Assembly (NCBI GenBank): GCA_016763595.1
Contig: JAESTN010000384.1
Span: forward strand, 1-6,078
DNA length: 6,078 bases
Direction: 5' to 3'
DNA from: Flavobacteriaceae bacterium
Lineage (GTDB): Bacteria; Bacteroidota; Bacteroidia; Flavobacteriales; Flavobacteriaceae
Part shown: piece after piece, positions 1 through 5,886 of the stretch
Numbering within the stretch: position 1 is the stretch's first letter
Layout: the number at the start of each line of letters is the position of its first letter
The notes under the pieces: generated by a model
The model's input: the letters and a program-made list of their open reading frames with translations, nothing else
What the model was told of the DNA's origin: nothing
Database searches by the model: none
Position numbers and translations under genes: made by a program

Positions 1-339
1 AATATTTTTAAGTATTAAATTCCGAACTTCATCACTTGTATTATCTGCGGTAGTAGAAAAAGTTATTTTATCATTCAACTCTTTATATACATTTTGTCCA
101 ATAAACTCAATTTCATATGCTCTTCCTCCACTTCCGTTTCGTTGGTTTCTGAAAAACAGATGTACATCTGCAAAGTTCTGATCTCTAACAAATTCAGCAT
201 ATTCTAAATTTTGTTTGACATAAGTTACATCGCAAAAGTTACAGGTAATAAACAGGTTTAATTTGGTTTCTTTTTTTTGAGAAAACAGCAGGTTTTGAGA
301 CAATAGCAATACTGCTATTAGTAGTGTAGTTCTTTTCAT
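1..339 (-). CDS. Secreted protein of uncharacterised family, 5' part only (runs off left edge)
   Basis: The minus strand is open without a stop from an ATG at 339-337 to the window edge, giving the first 113 residues. The start is MKRTTLLIAVLLL followed by SQNLLFSQ, a typical Sec signal peptide with likely cleavage near residues 20-21. There is no Cys at the cleavage site, so it does not look like a lipoprotein. The mature part has a CNFCD motif (C33, C36), then EFVRD (49-53), ADVHL (57-61), GSGGR (69-73) and EFIG (78-81). From memory this pattern matches a family of hypothetical exported proteins in Bacteroidota and Gemmatimonadota whose function is unknown; I could not verify this. The protein is probably periplasmic or outer-membrane. 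The gene follows recQ on the same strand after a 117-bp gap and may have its own promoter. The remainder of the protein lies outside the window. The reading frame is well supported; the function is not known. Confidence 0.8.
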   Translation of the reverse strand, partial: MKRTTLLIAVLLLSQNLLFSQKKETKLNLFITCNFCDVTYVKQNLEYAEFVRDQNFADVHLFFRNQRNGSGGRAYEIEFIGQNVYKELNDKITFSTTADNTSDEVRNLILKNI

Positions 340-373
340 TTAGCTTTTTTTTAGTTCTTTTGAGGGTAAACTA

Positions 374-411
374 CAAAAACTATACCTAAAAAAAACCAAA
401 AGAATGTCAAA
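374..411 (-). promoter_or_regulatory. Possible promoter of the secreted-protein gene
   Basis: Read on the minus strand, a TTTG (411-408, inside TTGACA at 410-405) is followed after 23 nt by TATAGTTTTTG (384-374). This resembles the Bacteroidota -33/-7 pattern, except that the -7 box TAnnTTTG has one extra T. Transcription would start near 367, about 28 nt before the ATG at 339. The surrounding DNA is very AT-rich, so a chance match is possible. Confidence 0.3.
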
Positions 412-456
412 AAAATGTTAAAAAGAAAATCACATAGGAAACATACTGAACTTCAG

Positions 457-2652
457 CTAGTTTGCTACCTCGTTGATGAATTTAATTCTCATAAGTCTAA
501 GTTCTTCTTCGTCATAATCTCCATCAAACTCATCTAAAGCTTCCTGAATTTTATCCGTTTTGGCCTCCATAAAGTAATCGAAAATTTCTTCTTGCTGATC
601 CTCATCTAATACATCGTCTAAAGAATAATTGATGTTTAATTTGGTTCCAGAAAATATGATCGCTTCCATCTCTTTTATCAATTCTTCCATTACCAATCCT
701 TTAGATTGCGCAATATCCATTAAAGGTAATTTTCTATCCGTATTCTGAATGATGTATAGTTTTAATCCAGAGTTAACTCCGGTACTTTTAACAACCAAGT
801 CATCAGGTCTCAAAATATCATTTTCCTTAACGTATGCATCTATTAGTGTAATAAATCCTTTACCATACTTACGAGCCTTCCCTTCTCCAACACCATGTAC
901 ATTAGATAAATCTTCTAAGGTAATTGGATATTTTAATGCCATATCCTCTAAAGATGGGTCTTGAAAAACGGCAAAAGGTGGAACCCCCAATTTCTTAGCA
1001 ATACTTTTACGAAGGTCTTTTAATAAAGCCATTAGTTTATCATCAACTCCTCCTGCATTACCTCTTGCATTGGTTATTATCGAAGAATCATTTTCTGTAT
1101 CATAGACATGATCTTCGGTCATCATAAATGAGGTAGCATTGTCAATATATTTCAATCCTAATGGTGTTAGTTTGATAACTCCATATTGTTCAATTTCTTT
1201 TCTTAAAAATCCAGCAACCAATACTTGCCTTAATAAAGCCATCCAATACATGTCACTTCTCTCTTTACCAATACCAAAGAATGGTCTGCTTGGTGTTTTA
1301 TGAGAATTTAACATGGCATTTTCTTTACCAATAATGGTACTTACGATGTCTTTAGACTTGTATTTTTCTTTTGTATCTCTAACGATAGATAATAGCTTAA
1401 CAACTTCAGCTTTAGCTTCGTGTTTTTTCTTTGGGTTTTTAGTGTTGTCATCTAGCTCCGCTCCTAGCCCATTTATTTCATCAAATTCTTCTCCAAAATA
1501 ATGCAGTAGGTACTTACGCCTATTCATTGAAGTTTCTGCATATCCAACCACTTCTTGTAACAACGCATGCCCAATTTCTTGTTCAGCTACAGGCTTACTA
1601 GCCATAAATTTCTCTAACTTCTCAATATCTTTATATGCATAAAAAGCCAAGCAGTATCCTTCTCCTCCGTCTCGTCCTGCTCTACCAGTTTCTTGGTAGT
1701 AGCTTTCTAAACTTTTTGGAATATCATGATGAATTACAAAACGAACATCTGGCTTGTCAATTCCCATTCCAAATGCAATAGTTGCAACAACCACATCACA
1801 ATCTTCCATCAAAAACATATCTTGATGTTTCACCCTGGTTTTTGCATCTAATCCTGCATGGTATGGCACTGCTTTGATTCCGTTTACTTGTAAAACTTGC
1901 GCAATTTCTGAAACCTTTTTTCTACTTAAACAGTAGATAATTCCAGATTTCCCAATTCGTTGTTTTACAAAACGGATGATATCTTTCTCAACATCTTTTG
2001 TCTTAGGTCTAACTTCATAAAACAAGTTTTCTCTATTAAATGATGCCTTAAAAGTTTTCGCATTAGTAATCCCTAAGGTTTTTAAAATATCTTCTTGAAC
2101 TTTTTCTGTTGCGGTAGCTGTTAAGCCTATTACAGGAACATTATCAATTTCTTTAATAATGGTTCTTAAGTTTCTGTATTCTGGTCTAAAATCATGCCCC
2201 CATTCAGAAATACAATGAGCTTCATCAATAGCTACAAAAGAAATCTTTTGAGCTCTTAAAAAAGTCACATACTCTTCCTTTATTAAGGATTCTGGGGCAA
2301 CATATAATAATTTTGTAATTCCGCTCTCAATATCACTTTTAACCTGAGCAACATCCGATTTATTTAAAGAGGAGTTTAAGACATGTGCAATCCCTCTATG
2401 TTCAGAAATACCTCTAATGGCATCTACTTGGTTTTTCATTAGCGCAATTAATGGAGAAACAACAATAGCTGTACCTTCATTCATTAATGCTGGTAACTGA
2501 TAGCATAACGACTTCCCTCCTCCTGTTGGCATAATTACAAAAGTATCTTGTTTATTTAGAATACTTTTAATAACCTCTTCTTGTAATCCTTTGAATTTAT
2601 TAAATCCGAAAAACTTCTTTAAAGGGCCATGTAAATCAATTTCTTCATTCAT
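457..2652 (-). CDS. recQ: ATP-dependent DNA helicase RecQ
   Basis: This is a superfamily 2 3'-5' DNA helicase acting in recombination and replication-fork repair. I chose the ATG at 2652-2650 (731 residues). A TTG three codons upstream (2661-2659) is possible but adds only MII, and 731 residues agrees with the flavobacterial RecQ length I remember. In the 731-residue numbering the helicase core has Walker A TGGGKS (43-48), DEAH (143-146), TATAT (178-182) and motif VI QETGRAGRDG (320-329). RQC-like winged-helix sequence covers roughly 415-525, an HRDC domain roughly 535-610 (with a HGVGEGKARKYG hairpin), and a helical C-terminal extension roughly 613-731 that resembles a helix-turn-helix module and ends in a very acidic stretch. 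The four zinc-binding Cys expected between core and RQC are absent; the only five Cys in the protein are in the helicase core. The gene is divergent from kdsD. No convincing promoter was found for it. Confidence 0.96.
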   Translation of the reverse strand: MNEEIDLHGPLKKFFGFNKFKGLQEEVIKSILNKQDTFVIMPTGGGKSLCYQLPALMNEGTAIVVSPLIALMKNQVDAIRGISEHRGIAHVLNSSLNKSDVAQVKSDIESGITKLLYVAPESLIKEEYVTFLRAQKISFVAIDEAHCISEWGHDFRPEYRNLRTIIKEIDNVPVIGLTATATEKVQEDILKTLGITNAKTFKASFNRENLFYEVRPKTKDVEKDIIRFVKQRIGKSGIIYCLSRKKVSEIAQVLQVNGIKAVPYHAGLDAKTRVKHQDMFLMEDCDVVVATIAFGMGIDKPDVRFVIHHDIPKSLESYYQETGRAGRDGGEGYCLAFYAYKDIEKLEKFMASKPVAEQEIGHALLQEVVGYAETSMNRRKYLLHYFGEEFDEINGLGAELDDNTKNPKKKHEAKAEVVKLLSIVRDTKEKYKSKDIVSTIIGKENAMLNSHKTPSRPFFGIGKERSDMYWMALLRQVLVAGFLRKEIEQYGVIKLTPLGLKYIDNATSFMMTEDHVYDTENDSSIITNARGNAGGVDDKLMALLKDLRKSIAKKLGVPPFAVFQDPSLEDMALKYPITLEDLSNVHGVGEGKARKYGKGFITLIDAYVKENDILRPDDLVVKSTGVNSGLKLYIIQNTDRKLPLMDIAQSKGLVMEELIKEMEAIIFSGTKLNINYSLDDVLDEDQQEEIFDYFMEAKTDKIQEALDEFDGDYDEEELRLMRIKFINEVAN

Positions 2653-2656
2653 GATT

Positions 2657-2669
2657 ATCAATCAATCAA
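2657..2669. repeat. Short ATCA tandem repeat at the recQ start
   Basis: ATCAATCAATCAA is a little over three copies of a 4-base unit (TTGA on the minus strand). It sits immediately upstream of the recQ ATG and includes the alternative TTG start. A TGA stop lies in frame just upstream. Three copies are too few to claim a phase-variable tract. Confidence 0.4.
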
Positions 2670-2692
2670 CTATTTTATTATTGTTAACTTAA

Positions 2693-2710
2693 AAACCAAA
2701 TTTTTGGTTT
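2693..2710. repeat. Palindrome AAACCAAA-TT-TTTGGTTT in the recQ/kdsD intergenic region
   Basis: This is a perfect 8-bp inverted repeat with a 2-bp centre. It lies about 40 bp upstream of the recQ ATG, and its right arm overlaps the TTTG (2708-2711) proposed as the -33 element of the kdsD promoter. That position would suit a regulator-binding site, but no regulator is known and the bases are low in complexity. The palindrome is seen directly; an operator role is only inferred. Confidence 0.35.
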
Positions 2711-2738
2711 GGGTCTATCATTATTTGTAGTAGATTTG
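2708..2738 (+). promoter_or_regulatory. Predicted promoter of the kdsD-tatC-AhpD-like(-lptB) cluster
   Basis: TTTG at 2708-2711 is followed after 19 nt by TAGATTTG at 2731-2738, an exact match to the Bacteroidota -7 consensus TAnnTTTG, with a spacing normal for that promoter class. Transcription would start around 2742-2746, leaving a leader of about 70 nt before the kdsD TTG codon. It is the best promoter match I found in the window and sits where a promoter for the plus-strand cluster is expected. Confidence 0.6.
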
Positions 2739-2765
2739 TAACACCATATAGAAAGTGTTATCTAC
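2730..2765. repeat. Interrupted dyad overlapping the kdsD -7 box
   Basis: GTAGA (2730-2734) and TAACAC (2739-2744), separated by TTTG, are complementary to GTGTTA plus TCTAC (2755-2765). This makes 11 paired positions with a 4-base bulge and a 10-base loop. An alternative outer pairing is TTGTAG (2725-2730) with CTACAA (2762-2767). The left arm and bulge contain most of the proposed -7 element and the predicted start site falls in or next to the loop, so a role as DNA operator is more plausible than an RNA hairpin of the kdsD transcript. Confidence 0.35.
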
Positions 2766-2814
2766 AATAAATTAAAGATATAACTTTTTTTTATACTACT
2801 AAAATTATAAAACC

Positions 2815-3783
2815 TTGAAAGATTTTAACTCCATAATTTCAACTGCAAAAGAGACCATCTTATTAGAGAGTAGCGCTATCGCTAATTTAGCAAATTTAAT
2901 TGATGAAAATTTCGAAAATTCAATTAAATATATTTTAAATTCTAAAGGACGTATTGTTGTTACAGGGATAGGAAAAAGTGCTAACATCGCAACAAAAATT
3001 GTTGCAACCTTTAATTCTACTGGTTCTCCAGCGATATTCATGCATGCTGCGGATGCGATTCATGGTGACTTAGGAACCATACAAAATAATGATGTCGTTA
3101 TCTGTATTTCTAAAAGCGGTAACACGCCAGAAATCAAAGTTTTAGTTCCGTTAATTCAAAATTACGGAAATAAAATTATCGCAATTACTGGAAATGCAGA
3201 CTCGTATTTAGGTACAAATGCAGACTTTACTTTAAATACTTTTGTAGAAAAAGAAGCATGTCCAAATAACCTTGCACCAACAACAAGTACAACCGCTCAA
3301 TTGGTTATGGGCGATGCACTAGCTGTCTGTTTATTAAAATTAAAAGGATTTAGTAGTAATGATTTTGCAAAATATCATCCTGGTGGTGCTTTAGGGAAAC
3401 GTTTATATTTACGTGTTTCTGACTTAATTGCAAATAACGAATCACCACAAGTAAAAAGAAATAGTAGTATTTCTGAAGTCATTGTTGAAATTAGTGAAAA
3501 ACGTTTAGGCGTAACTTCTGTAATGGATAATAAAGATATTGTTGGAATAATTACTGACGGTGACATCAGAAGAATGCTAAGTAAAACTAGTGATATTGCT
3601 TCTTTAACGGCAAATGATATTATGTCTACAGACCCTAAGACGATTTCCGATGATGCTATGGCAATTGATGCCTTAGAAGCGATGGAGAAAAATGATATTA
3701 CACAAATACTAGTAACGAATTCACATAATCAATATTTAGGGGTAGTACATTTACATGATTTAATCAAAGAAGGAATTTTTTAA
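2815..3783 (+). CDS. kdsD: Arabinose-5-phosphate isomerase (KpsF/GutQ/KdsD family)
   Basis: This cytoplasmic enzyme interconverts ribulose 5-phosphate and arabinose 5-phosphate, the first committed step towards Kdo for the LPS inner core. The 322-residue protein has an N-terminal SIS sugar-isomerase domain (about 35-180, with GIGKSANIATK and CISKSGNTPE) and two C-terminal CBS domains (about 203-260 and 268-322). The catalytic residues described for E. coli KdsD (K59, E111, E152, H193) all align with a constant offset of 5: K54, E106, E147 and H188 of KYHPGGALG. The start must be TTG at 2815: an in-frame TAA lies at 2800-2802 and the next in-frame ATG is residue 76, inside the SIS domain. The TTG start gives the family's usual N-terminus (MKDFN). 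No Shine-Dalgarno sequence precedes it. It is the first gene of the cluster, and tatC starts 2 nt after its stop. Confidence 0.95.
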   Translation: MKDFNSIISTAKETILLESSAIANLANLIDENFENSIKYILNSKGRIVVTGIGKSANIATKIVATFNSTGSPAIFMHAADAIHGDLGTIQNNDVVICISKSGNTPEIKVLVPLIQNYGNKIIAITGNADSYLGTNADFTLNTFVEKEACPNNLAPTTSTTAQLVMGDALAVCLLKLKGFSSNDFAKYHPGGALGKRLYLRVSDLIANNESPQVKRNSSISEVIVEISEKRLGVTSVMDNKDIVGIITDGDIRRMLSKTSDIASLTANDIMSTDPKTISDDAMAIDALEAMEKNDITQILVTNSHNQYLGVVHLHDLIKEGIF

Positions 3784-3785
3784 GT

Positions 3786-4598
3786 ATGAGTGAACAACCA
3801 AAAGAAATGTCTTTCTTAGGACATTTAGAAGAATTACGCTGGCATTTAGTAAGAAGTACAGCTGTTGTTTTTACAATAGCAATTGTATTATTTGTCTTTA
3901 GAGAAACCATTTACAATAACTTTATAATTGCGCATACACATTCAGATTTTGTTACGTACGAGTTCTTTTGTAAAGTATTTGGTAGCATCGGAATGGAAAG
4001 TAGTTTTTGTGATGTTCAAATTCCAAGTAAACTCCAAGCCCTATCATTAACACAACAATTGATGAGCTCTCTTTGGGTTTCATTAATATTAGGTTTTATA
4101 TTGGCTTTCCCATATTTATTATGGGAAATGTGGCGTTTTATTGCTCCTGGATTACACAAAAGGGAAAAAAACAAATCGAAAGGGTTTCTTTTTATAGCTT
4201 CTCTTTTATTTTTTGTAGGTATTGCTTTTAGCTACTACGTAATTATGCCAATGTCAGTATCTTTTTTCTACGGATATCAAATTAGCGAAAACATTGTAAA
4301 CAACTTTACTTTAGACTCATATATAAGTTTATTTACAAATACAATGCTTGGTATTTCTTTGGTTTTTGAATTGCCTGTAGTAATCTATTTTTTAACAAAA
4401 TTAGGATTAGTTACTCCTTCATTCCTGAAAAAATACAGAAAACATGCATTGGTGTTAGTGTTAATTTTATCGGCAATTATAACACCGCCAGATGTAGCAA
4501 GTCAAGTAATTGTTTCAATACCTATATTAATTTTATACGAAATCAGTATTCATATTTCTAGATTTGTAATAAAAAAGCAAGAGAAAAATGCCAAATAA
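3786..4598 (+). CDS. tatC: Sec-independent (twin-arginine) protein translocase subunit TatC
   Basis: TatC is the inner-membrane core of the Tat translocase; it recognises twin-arginine signal peptides and exports folded proteins with TatA. The 270-residue protein starts with the family hallmark SFLGHLEELR (9-18). Six hydrophobic segments lie near 20-38, 93-117, 134-156, 178-205, 219-233 and 239-255. RFIAPGLHKREK (117-128) is the conserved cytoplasmic loop, with E127 matching E. coli E103, and FELP (194-197) carries E195, matching E. coli E170. The first periplasmic loop (about 39-92) looks longer than in E. coli and holds two cysteines, C62 and C75. The ATG at 3786 is 2 nt after the kdsD stop, with AAGAAGGA about 10 nt upstream as a possible ribosome site. 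The 3' end overlaps the next gene by 11 nt. No tatA or tatB is present in the window. Confidence 0.97.
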   Translation: MSEQPKEMSFLGHLEELRWHLVRSTAVVFTIAIVLFVFRETIYNNFIIAHTHSDFVTYEFFCKVFGSIGMESSFCDVQIPSKLQALSLTQQLMSSLWVSLILGFILAFPYLLWEMWRFIAPGLHKREKNKSKGFLFIASLLFFVGIAFSYYVIMPMSVSFFYGYQISENIVNNFTLDSYISLFTNTMLGISLVFELPVVIYFLTKLGLVTPSFLKKYRKHALVLVLILSAIITPPDVASQVIVSIPILILYEISIHISRFVIKKQEKNAK

Positions 4599-4938
4599 AG
4601 TCCAAGAATTTAATGACTATCGTCAAAAGATGAACGATAAACTCTTAAGCACTGATAACAAAGTTATTAAGAGAATCTTTAATTTAGATACCAACGCTTT
4701 TAAAGAAGGTCATTTGCCTGTGAAAACGAAAGAGTTATTAGGTTTAGTCGCATCTACTGTTTTACGTTGTGATGATTGTATTCAATATCATTTAGAGTCT
4801 GCATACAAAAATGGGGTTTCAAAAGAAGAGATAATGGAAACGATGTCAATTGCAACTCTCGTTGGTGGTACAATTGTAATTCCACATTTGCGTAAAGCGT
4901 ATGAATATTGGGAACTATTAGAGCAAAACGATTTATAA
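4588..4938 (+). CDS. AhpD-like carboxymuconolactone decarboxylase-family protein
   Basis: This is a small (116-residue), predicted cytosolic, all-helical protein of the AhpD/CMD superfamily. It contains CDDCIQYH, i.e. C61-x-x-C64-x3-H68, preceded by E49. The spacing of E49, C61, C64 and H68 equals that of the proton-relay residues E118, C130, C133 and H137 of mycobacterial AhpD, an alkylhydroperoxidase. This suggests thiol peroxidase or disulfide-reductase chemistry rather than decarboxylation. The middle part (about 45-95) is the conserved core; the first 40 residues are less typical. The ATG at 4588 lies inside tatC and overlaps its end by 11 nt, so translation is probably coupled. Physiological substrate and partner are unknown, and nothing in the neighbourhood (no ahpC, no aromatic catabolism genes) points to one. 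Family assignment is firm; function is open. Confidence 0.9.
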   Translation: MPNKVQEFNDYRQKMNDKLLSTDNKVIKRIFNLDTNAFKEGHLPVKTKELLGLVASTVLRCDDCIQYHLESAYKNGVSKEEIMETMSIATLVGGTIVIPHLRKAYEYWELLEQNDL

Positions 4939-4969
4939 TTAAATTAAGAGTTCACTAATTCTCATTTCC

Positions 4970-4977
4970 TATATTTG
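4970..4977 (+). promoter_or_regulatory. TATATTTG, possible -7 box touching the lptB start
   Basis: TATATTTG is an exact match to the Bacteroidota -7 consensus TAnnTTTG and ends 4 nt before the lptB ATG (4982). A start site 4-7 nt downstream would fall on or next to the ATG and give a leaderless or nearly leaderless lptB mRNA. No TTTG or TTG is visible about 19-23 nt upstream, so the -33 half is missing. It may be a chance match in AT-rich DNA. Confidence 0.3.
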
Positions 4978-4981
4978 ACAT

Positions 4982-5716
4982 ATGATTTTAAGAGCAGATA
5001 ATATTCAAAAAATTTATGGTGGCCGCAAGGTTGTACAAGGAATTTCTTTAGAAGTTTCTCAAGGAGAGATTGTGGGTTTATTAGGTCCAAATGGAGCTGG
5101 AAAAACGACTTCTTTTTATATGATTGTTGGGATGATTAAACCTAACGGAGGTCATATTTACTTAGACGATCAAGAGATTACCAAAGACCCTATGTACAAA
5201 CGTGCTCAAAAAGGAATTGGATATCTAGCACAAGAAGCTTCTGTTTTTAGAAAATTATCTGTAGAACAGAATATTATGTCTGTTCTAGAATTTACGGATA
5301 GAACAAAAAAAGAACGAAAAGAAAAATTAGAATCTTTAATAGAAGAATTTAGTTTGGGACATGTTCGTAAAAATAAAGGTGAATTATTATCTGGTGGAGA
5401 ACGTAGAAGGACAGAAATTGCGCGTTGTTTAGCTTCTGACCCTAAGTTTATTTTATTGGATGAACCTTTTGCCGGAGTAGATCCAATTGCTGTTGAAGAC
5501 ATTCAAAAAATTGTATCTCAGCTTAAGAATAGAAATATTGGCATTCTAATTACCGATCATGATGTACAAGCTACTTTGGCTATTACTGATAAAACTTATT
5601 TAATGTACAATGGTAGTATTCTTAAAGAAGGGACTCCAGAAGAATTAGCTGAAGATGAAACGGTTCGGAAAGTATATTTAGGAAAAGACTTCGAATTGAA
5701 AAAGAGAAAATTCTAG
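4982..5716 (+). CDS. lptB: LPS export ABC transporter ATP-binding protein LptB
   Basis: LptB is the cytoplasmic ATPase of the LptB2FGC complex, which extracts LPS from the inner membrane and pushes it across the periplasm. The 244-residue protein has every ABC ATPase element: Walker A GPNGAGKT (35-42), Q-loop Q84 in [14 protein letters not shown] (81-94), signature LSGGERRR (136-143), Walker B ILLDEP (157-162) with catalytic E161, D-loop (AGVD, 164-167) and switch H193 in ITDHDV. The Q-loop region and the C-terminal VYLGKDF are characteristic of LptB rather than of branched-chain amino-acid transporter ATPases. It starts 43 nt after the AhpD-like gene. No lptA, lptC, lptF or lptG is present in the window. 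The reading frame ends in a lysine-rich tail (LKKRKF). Confidence 0.96.
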   Translation: MILRADNIQKIYGGRKVVQGISLEVSQGEIVGLLGPNGAGKTTSFYMIVGMIKPNGGHIYLDDQEITKDPMYKRAQKGIGYLAQEASVFRKLSVEQNIMSVLEFTDRTKKERKEKLESLIEEFSLGHVRKNKGELLSGGERRRTEIARCLASDPKFILLDEPFAGVDPIAVEDIQKIVSQLKNRNIGILITDHDVQATLAITDKTYLMYNGSILKEGTPEELAEDETVRKVYLGKDFELKKRKF

Positions 5717-5740
5717 CATCACAGATGCATTAGGGTTTTT
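5716..5740 (+). terminator. Possible weak terminator after lptB
   Basis: GCATC-ACA-GATGC (5716-5728) can form a 5-bp stem with a 3-base loop starting at the last base of the lptB stop codon. After 7 nt comes a run of five T (5736-5740). The T-run also sits in a small palindrome, GGTTTT-T-AAAACC (5734-5746). The stem is short and the T-run is distant, so termination is only a weak proposal. Confidence 0.25.
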
Positions 5741-5746
5741 AAAACC

Positions 5747-5796
5747 AATTGTCATTTCGAAATGAGTTTTTTCAGATGCTTCTGAAACCTCATGAA
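5747..5796. repeat. Degenerate flavobacterial intergenic repeat with stem-loop
   Basis: AATTGTCATTTCGA followed by AATGAG resembles, from memory, the GTCATTTCGA family of dispersed repeats common between genes in Flavobacteriaceae. It contains a perfect 14-bp palindrome, TCATTTCGAAATGA (5752-5765). An overlapping hairpin spans 5762-5793: ATGAG pairs with CTCAT and TTTCAG with CTGAAA around an ATGCTT loop, with a small internal loop. The inverted second end (TCGAAATGAC) expected of full-length copies is not seen downstream, so this is probably a partial or decayed copy. It lies between the convergent genes lptB and pssA, where such elements often sit. Confidence 0.5.
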
Positions 5797-5886
5797 TTGC
5801 CTTTCAAAACGTAAGGGTTTTACTGATACTTCTACTTGAGTCACATTCTTAAATAAAATAGCATTACTAGAGCAGTTAAGAACAAC

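Noticed and set aside
302..319. Inverted repeat AATAGCA-ATAC-TGCTATT.
   Set aside because: It lies within the signal-peptide codons of the left-edge gene; the bases are explained by coding and nothing suggests a regulatory role.
439..463. Imperfect palindrome spanning the recQ stop codon (AAAC, then CTGAA-C-TTCAG, then GTTT).
   Set aside because: The inner stem has a 1-base centre and is AT-rich, the outer arms are separated by mismatches, and no clean T-run follows, so it is not a convincing terminator.
749..1501. Open frames on the plus strand opposite recQ (749-964 and 1313-1501).
   Set aside because: They lie antisense to strongly conserved RecQ sequence, encode no recognisable domain and have no promoter or ribosome site; they are by-products of the recQ coding frame.
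2657..2669. ATCA tandem repeat as a phase-variation switch for recQ.
   Set aside because: Only about three copies are present, and recQ has a normal ATG downstream of the repeat, so slippage would not put the gene out of frame.
2653..2814. Search for a recQ promoter on the minus strand.
   Set aside because: Only one-mismatch versions of the -7 box (such as TATCTTTA and TAATTTTA) occur, without a well-placed -33 element, so no site is called.
2805..5502. Minus-strand open frames opposite kdsD (2805-3041, 3375-3566) and lptB (5206-5502).
   Set aside because: All sit on the opposite strand of well-supported genes and their translations resemble no family I know.
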